This document shows, in pieces, positions 57,542-64,000 of a stretch of DNA of 64,000 nt; within the stretch, counting starts at the first letter, position 1, and every line of letters starts with the position of its first letter. The DNA is taken from positions 126,575 to 190,574 of the forward strand of contig NZ_BMWZ01000001.1 of NCBI RefSeq assembly GCF_014651495.1, given 5' to 3'. A model generated the notes under the pieces. It made no database searches. It had not been told where the DNA came from and saw only the letters and a program-made list of their open reading frames with translations. Both the position numbers and the translations under genes were made by a program. The DNA comes from Algibacter mikhailovii. Its GTDB lineage: Bacteria > Bacteroidota > Bacteroidia > Flavobacteriales > Flavobacteriaceae.

Positions 57542-58276
57542 TTAGGGTACAACAAATGATACGGCTGGAGCAGATGTTGGATTTAAATTAGGGAAAACAT
57601 CTCTAGCTAAATTAGGGTCAGCATAGTTATTTCCCCAAAATGATTCGCCATAACACTTTGCATAAACTCGTGTTCCGCTAGCATATCCAAGTGCATCTAT
57701 TGCAGCTTGACTCAAATTAAAATTGTTTGGCGTATTATTAGCTTGAAGAGTTTCTATCGCATTTTCATAGTTTTCATCGCTAACAGATGCATCTGTTGAT
57801 AAGAAATACCTAATGTATTTAGGATTCACAGTACTGGCTTCAGGATTAGTTATAGAGGTTAATATGACTGGGAAACTTGAATTTGAGTTGATAGTAAGAT
57901 TGGTAATTGCAGTGGTCGACATTAGACCCAGTGATGGATTGTTAATCACTGTTGATGATCCTGTGTTTTTGTGTTCTATGTCAAACTTTTTATATGTTCC
58001 ATAGCCAGCTTTTTCAAAAACAAGGGTGTATGTACCAAAAGGTACATCGGTTAACTTAAAGTCACCACTACCATCTGTTGTGGCAGAAAATCCTGTGCCT
58101 TCAATGCTTACTATCATATTTGAATTGTCAATTTGCGTAACTCCTTCGTCAAACAAATTAACTGAACCTATAATATTTGCTTTAGTAACAGTTTCTGAAT
58201 TATTGTTGTCGTCTTTACTGCAAGAAGTGAATCCTATTAAAAGGATCAAACAAAGCGAAAAGTAAGTATATTTCAT
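57542..58276 (-). CDS. Lipoprotein with carboxypeptidase-regulatory-like domain
   Basis: 244 aa. Lipobox LLIGFTSCSKDD. Residues ~30-105 form a CarboxypepD_reg-like beta sandwich (VTKANIIGSVNLFDEG, GSGDFKLTDVPFGTYTLVFEKAGYGTYK). The rest (~115-244) is a second beta-rich domain with no recognised family. Such proteins are usually outer-membrane-attached and bind sugars or partners. Followed by a 430 bp spacer before the next gene on the same strand. Confidence 0.84.
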   Translation of the reverse strand: MKYTYFSLCLILLIGFTSCSKDDNNNSETVTKANIIGSVNLFDEGVTQIDNSNMIVSIEGTGFSATTDGSGDFKLTDVPFGTYTLVFEKAGYGTYKKFDIEHKNTGSSTVINNPSLGLMSTTAITNLTINSNSSFPVILTSITNPEASTVNPKYIRYFLSTDASVSDENYENAIETLQANNTPNNFNLSQAAIDALGYASGTRVYAKCYGESFWGNNYADPNLARDVFPNLNPTSAPAVSFVVP

Positions 58277-58617
58277 TTTCTTAACATGTATGGATTAAGA
58301 CTTTAAATTAAGAAAAAATTTGGATATACTCTTACTTCAAATTGGAAACCACAGTTATTTTACTGAATTCTTATAAACCCATCGAATTAATTAGATTTAT
58401 TGGTTATTTGATTTTTTTAATAAAACGAGCCGATTTTCAGTGTATAAAGCACATGAATAAAGAACCTTACTAGATCAATTTTTTAATTAATCCATATATC
58501 TGGAACTATAAGATGGTTTTATTGAGCTTTTATCTTCATAGCATATTCTAATGACTGCCATAAATAATTAATTCGGAAGTGGTTTAAACACAAGTTTGTA
58601 TGCCATGTTTTGTTTAG
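58277..58617. other. 341 bp intergenic stretch, nothing recognised
   Basis: AT-rich, no open frame, RNA gene or good hairpin seen. It should contain the promoter of the 57542-58276 lipoprotein gene. Confidence 0.3.
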
Positions 58618-59460
58618 TTATTTTTTGTAAATGGGCGTACGTTTAGCTAAAAAAGATAACGTTATTTTGTAGGCATCTTGGGTTTGCCAAAATGAAGCAT
58701 GTTCTTTACTGAAAAGGTTATCACCTTTGTCACTATAAACATTCATAGTAATATTTGTTGCATAGTTTTGAGTAGACGAACTATAGGAGCTGCTGTTACT
58801 GGTTCTTTTATTATCATTCCAAAGATCACCCACAATTTGTCCTTTTTTGTCTACATAAGCCTTGTTTGTTGTAGATTTTGACGTGGTGTTACTATAATTA
58901 GTAACTGTAGATTTTTCAATTGAAACTAAGCCTTGAATGACATATTCTACTCCTAAAATATTACAGATCTCTCCCATAGTATATCCTTCAAGATTGTTAT
59001 TATTTACTCCAGATTTAGCTAATAAAGCATTAGTAGTAGTAGGGTCTTGAAACTTGAGGATGTTAGCTTGCTTTTTAAATATAGTATAAGTTTCCTGTTG
59101 AATCTTCTTGGTCATTGTTGCATTACTTGTTTCTTGATCTTTTATATAGCCAAAAGGTAAAATTGCAACTTTGTTATGATGGTCCTCAAGTTTTAAATTA
59201 GCGCTTTTATCATCTTTATTAAAAAACTCAACACGTCCTGAAGCAAAAGTGATTTTAATTATATCTGATTTCTCCACCGTGTATTCTACAGTTTCATTTT
59301 GATAGATAAATTGAAGGTCGGTAGAATTAATTTTAATCACCTTTCCTTTCATCTCATCACCATTAATCTTTAGAATCACATCACTTTGAGCATGAGCTAT
59401 ATTTATTAATAAAAGGCAAAAAATTAAATAAAATGGGTGTTCTCTAAAAGTGCTATACAT
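58618..59460 (-). CDS. Secreted hypothetical protein with CsgG/LpoB-like C-terminal part
   Basis: 280 aa with signal peptide (FYLIFCLLLINIAHAQ). Residues ~25-85 form a small beta domain (VILKINGDEMKGKVIKINST, typical of secreted Bacteroidota proteins). Residues ~95-260 (KVAILPFGYIKDQE.., TTNALLAKSGV, CNILGVEYVIQGLVSI) resemble the CsgG/LpoB/TolB-N fold that reads ILPF and ends with a strand V-x-G. A Ser/Thr/Asn-rich stretch at 185-235 looks like a loop. Role unknown, possibly a lipid-free periplasmic regulator. Confidence 0.7.
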   Translation of the reverse strand: MYSTFREHPFYLIFCLLLINIAHAQSDVILKINGDEMKGKVIKINSTDLQFIYQNETVEYTVEKSDIIKITFASGRVEFFNKDDKSANLKLEDHHNKVAILPFGYIKDQETSNATMTKKIQQETYTIFKKQANILKFQDPTTTNALLAKSGVNNNNLEGYTMGEICNILGVEYVIQGLVSIEKSTVTNYSNTTSKSTTNKAYVDKKGQIVGDLWNDNKRTSNSSSYSSSTQNYATNITMNVYSDKGDNLFSKEHASFWQTQDAYKITLSFLAKRTPIYKK

Positions 59461-59563
59461 AATATTTAGTATTTATGGGTTATTTGTGCCCAACGGTTTT
59501 GTTTAAGAAAGATAGTTGGTTTTAAGCAACTAATTTAGGAAAAATACAAACCGAATATAAAAT

Positions 59564-60115
59564 CTATGAAGATTTTCGAACGATAAAAATATGTTTTATG
59601 CCTTTCATTAAGCCATTTACTAAAAAGCACAATATCAATAATATGGTTCCTACAATGATTGGCAGTATGCCCCCAAATGTAAATAACATACCAATTACAA
59701 ACCCCAATAGATATTCTGGTAAATGTACTGGTTTAAAAAAAGCAATTAGAACAGGGGCAAGAATATAATATTGAAGGCCATTTGAAAATTTAAATTCCCA
59801 TAATAGCGAGGCAATAATTCCAAATAACAAAGCTGCTAAAAACCCTCTGAATGTCTTGTTGTCAAAATTATTAAGATTCCTTGGTTCAGACTTTATTATT
59901 TTATTTCGCTGTTTAATTGTTAATGACACTGTTAACCAAGCCAGCAATGGTATGGTTAATAAACCCCACAAATTGGAAATACCAGGCAAATCTTCTCTTG
60001 CTAATAGGTGATGCGTTATCACACCGCCATTAAAATGCTCCCAAACAATACATATTGCAGCAAAAATAAAAGCACCAATGATGATTGACAGTTTTTTGTT
60101 TCCTAATGATTGCAT
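59564..60115 (-). CDS. Hypothetical integral membrane protein
   Basis: 183 aa with about five hydrophobic helices: LSIIIGAFIFAAICIVW, LWGLLTIPLLAWLTVSL, FRGFLAALLFGIIASLLW, YILAPVLIAFF and FVIGMLFTFGGILPIIVGTI. Charged loops alternate with them. No family recognised. It lies alone, with 160 bp to the upstream gene. Confidence 0.75.
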   Translation of the reverse strand: MQSLGNKKLSIIIGAFIFAAICIVWEHFNGGVITHHLLAREDLPGISNLWGLLTIPLLAWLTVSLTIKQRNKIIKSEPRNLNNFDNKTFRGFLAALLFGIIASLLWEFKFSNGLQYYILAPVLIAFFKPVHLPEYLLGFVIGMLFTFGGILPIIVGTILLILCFLVNGLMKGIKHIFIVRKSS

Positions 60116-60275
60116 TTTTAAAGGATTAAATTTTGGTATGCAAATAAGACGAAAGTCATAATCTTTTGTTACAAGATTCTATGGGGTTTAGAATCTTCCT
60201 TGTTGTAAATCGGTAGAAAAATATATGTTGTTTCAAGCTATACCTTTTATAGGTTGATGTCTAGTGACTTTACTT

Positions 60276-60647
60276 TTACAATTGTCCAACTAACTTTCTA
60301 GCAATAACCGTATCATATATGATTTTCAGTTTGCTAATCTTGTTTTGATTATCAAACTCTATGATATCTACCACATCAAATTCTACTATTTGATTGTTTT
60401 TTAAAGTCCATTTATAAGTAAAATAAAGGGCTAGTTTATTTGAGTTGTTTTCTTCAAAAATGCCCAGAAGAGAAAGTTCAGAATTTGCGGTATCACCGTT
60501 CAATTCTGGGTAAAATTCATCAGCTCTTTTGATTCCGTATAATGGCGAATCAACTATTCCGTTTAGATCAAATAAAGCAATTACTTGGTCAATATTTCCA
60601 TTTTCCAAATGCTTGATATATTCTTTTGCAATATCTGTTTTATTCAT
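60276..60647 (-). CDS. SnoaL-like / NTF2-fold protein
   Basis: 123 aa. The cone-shaped NTF2 fold is suggested by KEYIKHLENGNIDQVIALFD at the start, the turn GIVDSPLYGIKRADEF, and the last strand pair VVDIIEFDNQNKISKLKIIYD. These small proteins are enzymes (isomerases, cyclases) or binding modules. No catalytic residue can be assigned. A dispersed repeat lies about 40 bp upstream of its start. Confidence 0.8.
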   Translation of the reverse strand: MNKTDIAKEYIKHLENGNIDQVIALFDLNGIVDSPLYGIKRADEFYPELNGDTANSELSLLGIFEENNSNKLALYFTYKWTLKNNQIVEFDVVDIIEFDNQNKISKLKIIYDTVIARKLVGQL

Positions 60648-60689
60648 CTATTTAAAATTTAGATTGCTGTTTTTAGCGTGGTAAACTTC

Positions 60690-60767
60690 TATAATATACG
60701 TCTGTTTTTATGACTTATATCAAACATTAAATAAAATTCATCAATTTTTTTCAGAAATTAAGCTGAT
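60690..60767. repeat. Dispersed ~75 bp repeat, copy 2
   Basis: Similar to 50903-50980: shared TATACGTC-GTTTT-ATGACT-ATA-CAA and a later A/T-rich part (TCATCAATTTTTTTCAGAAA versus TCGTTAATTTTTCTAAAAAA). It sits upstream of the SnoaL-like gene, as copy 1 sits upstream of the HNH gene. Confidence 0.55.
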
Positions 60768-60795
60768 TTAGGTTTTGATTAAATGAATAGATGAA

Positions 60796-62856
60796 CTACA
60801 AATTAATGTTTTTGTAGCGCGGGTATTTTATGCTATAAGAGAATTTATAGGTCTTAGATTGATTAGGAGAAATGGTAGTTTTCCAATTTAAAAGGCCCTT
60901 TTTAGAATTATAATCAGAGGTTCCTGTTTCAATATTATCAACTTTTATTTCTTTATTCTCACTTACCGGGATTCGATCGACAATAACAACATTTACAGCG
61001 GTCGATTTATTGTTTTTTATTTCTATGTCATAAGCTTTATCGAGTACTCTGTTATTTCCAATTAATGTATTTTTTTTATAGTTATTCATTGGTTTTCTTT
61101 TGATTGCTACGTTGGGGTCTACACCCAATGAAATGGTTAAGCTATCTGTTACTGCATAAGGGTTAATGGTGGTGATGCCTGAGTAGCTATCTTCAAAATA
61201 GACATTCACTTCTCCGGGTAATAAATTATATTGTTGCCAATCTCCAATTTTTGCTGTTAGAAACACATTTTCATTTATTATAGGAGCAGTAAAATATGAA
61301 AAGATTGCGGGTACACTATATTGGTCAATTTCAATAACCGAAATATTACCATCAGACGCCATAGTAGTTTGTTTTTGAATTTCAAAATTAGTATTCGTCA
61401 TACCTTCAGTTATGATATCTCCTGAGGTGGTGTAATTTGTTTTTTTGGTAGTAACAAGAATGACTCCGTTTGTGGCTCTACTTCCGTAAATGTTTTTGGC
61501 TGCAGTTCCTTTAAGAACTTCTATGTTTGCTATCATGTCTGGATCTATTGCTTTAAACTTGTTAGAACTCATAGGAACACCATCTACAATATATTGCGGT
61601 TTTTTATATGATTTTATAGATGAAGTCCCACGAATGTTTACGCTAGAAACACTACCTGCTAGCCCAGTATTCGATGATGTTCCATAACCAACTACCACAA
61701 CTTCGTCTAAAGCGCTAATGTCTTCTTCTAAACTCAAATTGATAACACTGGAGTGTATTGGAATAATTTCACTTCTAAAACCTAAATAGGAGACTTCAAG
61801 TTCCTTGCCACCATTGGGACTAATATTGAAAACACCATCAAAGTCTGTTACCACACCATTTGTAGTACCTTTTATTACAACATTGGCTCCCGGAAGCGGC
61901 GTGCCCGATTCATCTGTAATGATGCCATTAATTTGCTTTATAAAAGGATTGTATTTGTAGTTATAGGTTTTAGTAGAGTTTTCAGATTTGTAATTACTAT
62001 GCCGACTAATAAAATTTAAATATTTCGAGTTAACATCTGGCTTTATATTATTCGTATTTGGGTCTTTTGTTGATAAGGTGAGTTTAATATTATCCCAGTT
62101 GATACCTGTGTTTTGATACACATGGGCTTTATAATATAAATCAAGAGGCGTACTTATACTTTTTGCTTTTAAATCATAACTAGGAAACCAACCGGCATTA
62201 TTAACATTGTATTTTATAACCAAATTAAGTTGCTTACTTATCTTGGTATTTAGTTTTATTTTTATTTCTCCTGTTTGAATTTTATCGTCAACGTTTAATT
62301 CTGCCAATTGCTTATTAATTTTACTAATTTGCTCATCATAGTCCTTTTTCTTCTTTAAGGCTGTATGAATAAGTCCGTTTACTTCTGTTGTTCGTGTGCT
62401 GTAATAGGCTGTAAACTTTTGAAGCTTTTCAAGATTAACAACTTCATTCGCGTTACCTAACAGTCTGTTTTCTTTTAAAATAAGTAATTCCTCTTCATAT
62501 CCGGATATTTTATTTTGTTCAAGTTGGATGGCATCCTTCAATTTCTCTAAGTCGTTTTGAAGCTTTACAATGTTTTCAGATTTATCCAATTTTGATAAAT
62601 GATTGATTGCATAATTTATAGATAAAATAGATGTATTATCTAGCCCCGAAATTTGAATACTGTTTTCCTGGATATATGGTGATAGTTTTGCAAACGACAA
62701 TTCAGAAGTACCTGCAGGTATTGAAATTTTCGCCAAACGCGTGATTTGTGCACCATCAACAAATACGGTCACAGTTTTTATTGAAGAAGGGGTAGGGTTA
62801 TTATTAGCCTCCATAATTGAGGCGTATAAAAGAAAAAAGATAATTGCGTATTTCAT
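60796..62856 (-). CDS. DUF4139 protein with inserted SusC-type regulatory and TonB-plug domains
   Basis: 686 aa, signal peptide MKYAIIFFLLYASIMEA. The N-terminal DUF4140 domain starts at TVTVFVDGAQITRLA (28-42), then comes a coiled coil (~85-200), then the DUF4139 start (GWFPSYDLKA). At residue 309 a complete CarboxypepD_reg-like domain (GIITDESGTPLPGANVVIKG) and a TonB plug-like segment (DEVVVVGYG ... IEVLKGTAAKNIYGSRATNG) interrupt DUF4139, until about 472. DUF4139 then resumes (FSYFTAPIINENVFLTAKIG) to the end. No beta-barrel is present, so it is not a transporter. Confidence 0.87.
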   Translation of the reverse strand: MKYAIIFFLLYASIMEANNNPTPSSIKTVTVFVDGAQITRLAKISIPAGTSELSFAKLSPYIQENSIQISGLDNTSILSINYAINHLSKLDKSENIVKLQNDLEKLKDAIQLEQNKISGYEEELLILKENRLLGNANEVVNLEKLQKFTAYYSTRTTEVNGLIHTALKKKKDYDEQISKINKQLAELNVDDKIQTGEIKIKLNTKISKQLNLVIKYNVNNAGWFPSYDLKAKSISTPLDLYYKAHVYQNTGINWDNIKLTLSTKDPNTNNIKPDVNSKYLNFISRHSNYKSENSTKTYNYKYNPFIKQINGIITDESGTPLPGANVVIKGTTNGVVTDFDGVFNISPNGGKELEVSYLGFRSEIIPIHSSVINLSLEEDISALDEVVVVGYGTSSNTGLAGSVSSVNIRGTSSIKSYKKPQYIVDGVPMSSNKFKAIDPDMIANIEVLKGTAAKNIYGSRATNGVILVTTKKTNYTTSGDIITEGMTNTNFEIQKQTTMASDGNISVIEIDQYSVPAIFSYFTAPIINENVFLTAKIGDWQQYNLLPGEVNVYFEDSYSGITTINPYAVTDSLTISLGVDPNVAIKRKPMNNYKKNTLIGNNRVLDKAYDIEIKNNKSTAVNVVIVDRIPVSENKEIKVDNIETGTSDYNSKKGLLNWKTTISPNQSKTYKFSYSIKYPRYKNINL

Positions 62857-63018
62857 GATTAGTTATTTAAAGTTTAGTTAAAACTATAACTAATCAGAAT
62901 ACTGTAATATGAACAATGAGTTATCTATACCCTTAAATGAGTTGGCGTGTGTTTCGGATTAGTTTAGGGTATAATTTAATCCAAAAACTTGCTATTTAAT
63001 TTTGCTATAGAAAACTTT

Positions 63019-63435
63019 TTATATTTCAGTAGATGGTAATAATCTTGAATCTTCTAATCCAGCTGTTCTATGTTTAACATTATTCAAATAAGTTTCGCTT
63101 TGAGAAAATTCCATAAATTTTTGCAAGGATTGGTGTTCTACAAGTAAAATAGCATCCCATTTTTCCGATTCGGGTCCAATTAAAAAGCCAGTACTTTTTC
63201 CATAGAATAGAATACGACTTCCTATTTTATTCAGTGCCTCCGCTGTGTTATCTGTGTATAGTTTATATGCTTGTTCTCCACTTATGTTCATTTGGAGATT
63301 TATTGATTCCAGATTGGTATAGTCAGCCTTATCTTTGAATTTTATTAGATTTAACATGACTATTTTTCCTTTCTCAATAAAATTCAAATAAAACTCTTTT
63401 CCTGTTTTTTCAGTAGCATTAATATATTTCGCCAT
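63019..63435 (-). CDS. DUF1330-like small protein
   Basis: 138 aa, no signal peptide. VMLNLIKFKDKADY near residue 26 and the late KWDAILLVEHQSLQKFMEFSQS fit the dimeric alpha/beta barrel of the DUF1330 family. Function unknown; no neighbouring gene shares its transcription unit except possibly the broken Crp/Fnr gene 55 bp upstream. Confidence 0.78.
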   Translation of the reverse strand: MAKYINATEKTGKEFYLNFIEKGKIVMLNLIKFKDKADYTNLESINLQMNISGEQAYKLYTDNTAEALNKIGSRILFYGKSTGFLIGPESEKWDAILLVEHQSLQKFMEFSQSETYLNNVKHRTAGLEDSRLLPSTEI

Positions 63436-63490
63436 AATTTATAATTTTTACAAATTTTATATTAATACAATAAATACGGATTGATATAAA

Positions 63491-64000
63491 TCAAGAACCA
63501 AACGTTACTTTATTTCTAATTCTACTTACAGTTTCTGGAGTTATGTTTAGATATGAAGCAATTTCATATTGAGGGATTTCCTGTGTAATACTTCGGTTAA
63601 TTTTAAGTAATTTTAAATATCTTTCTTGAGCACTTAATAGTCATATATCTTCAAGTTTTTTAGCTGTAGAAAGGAACAATTGTTCAGATACTTGTCTAGC
63701 GATTTCTGCCACAAAGGGATGCTTTTCTCCTAATTTTTCAAGTTTATTTCTTGTAATTACATGCAATACAGAATTTTTCAAACAGATTATTTCCTTGTTA
63801 GACGCTTCTTGTTTTAAGAAGCTGTAATAGTTTGCCACAAACTGGTTTTCAAAGACAAAATCGTCAACAAAGGATTTTTTACTTCCAATTAATGTGCATT
63901 TTAAAAGCCCTGTTTCAACAAAACCAATTTTATTTGATACTTTCCCAAAATCAATAAATAGGTCACCTTTATTTAAATTTATTTTTTTAAAGGAAGCAGA
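63491..64000 (-). pseudogene. Crp/Fnr-family regulator, broken by in-frame TGA (5' part beyond window edge)
   Basis: The minus strand reads from the edge through a cyclic-nucleotide-binding-type domain (INLNKGDLFIDFGK, GFVETGLLKC) and the dimer helix, ending KKLEDI at a TGA (63641-63643). The same frame continues without another stop for 49 codons, giving LLSAQERYLKLLKI and a full Crp HTH (QYEIASYLNITPETVSRIRNK) to a TGA at 63491-63493. The intact family has Arg at the stop position, so CGA to TGA is the likely lesion. There is no ATG, GTG or TTG to restart the HTH part. Confidence 0.85.

Noticed and set aside
62926-62975. TACCCTTAAA ... TTTAGGGTA inverted pair upstream of the DUF4139 gene
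   Set aside because: It needs a bulge, has a long loop and no T run; too weak to call an operator or terminator.

Overview
The window is AT-rich chromosomal DNA of a marine-type Flavobacteriaceae (Bacteroidota). Supporting signs are a type IX secretion (Por) C-terminal sorting domain, the carboxypeptidase-regulatory/TonB-plug vocabulary of SusC proteins, BshA of bacillithiol synthesis, weak or absent Shine-Dalgarno sequences, and many flavobacterial core genes (PG1098-like methyltransferase, DUF4159, LptD, MlaD, GH3/serine-hydrolase fusion). I see no rRNA or tRNA gene, CRISPR array, prophage or transposase.

Layout. 1-5971: a regulated oxidation module, with a divergent AraC regulator (cut by the window edge), cytochrome P450, [2Fe-2S] ferredoxin, ferredoxin reductase, zinc alcohol dehydrogenase and an esterase. 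This matches the P450 demethylation systems that remove the O-methyl group of algal 6-O-methyl-galactose in marine Bacteroidota; the dehydrogenase and esterase would handle the formaldehyde released. 6067-12504: minus-strand housekeeping genes (DUF4421, methyltransferase, AI-2E permease, TrmH, DUF4159, RsmE, TsaD). 12751-22568: TamB, pfkA-gapA, a BadF-type kinase, a degenerate tandem ABC ATPase and GMP reductase. 22697-32368: a hybrid histidine kinase lacking its phosphoacceptor His, RidA, LptD, an amidase, MlaD and an HdrCB-like iron-sulfur pair. 32693-44492: a GH3/serine-hydrolase fusion, BshA, a glyoxalase-fold protein, an MltF-like lytic transglycosylase, a D-lactate/glycolate oxidase-type fusion, an LpxH-like phosphatase and chorismate synthase.

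44901-51281 holds the most intriguing locus: an acidic amino-acid symporter followed by a tight operon of an ATP-grasp (GshB-like) ligase, a sulfurtransferase, an N-formylglutamate amidohydrolase-like protein and a DUF1704/QEGLA metallopeptidase. The operon resembles a ligate/hydrolyse cycle on an amino acid or peptide. The 3' end of the QEGLA gene is duplicated without gaps 1,090 bp downstream, and an HNH (NUMOD4) endonuclease gene lies between the copies.

51311-64000 is an accessory, mostly minus-strand region of envelope and lipoprotein genes with longer intergenic gaps. It includes a secreted leucine-rich repeat protein, a YtcJ-like amidohydrolase, a DUF4139 protein with an inserted SusC-type regulatory and plug module, and a Crp/Fnr regulator broken by an in-frame TGA before its DNA-binding domain.
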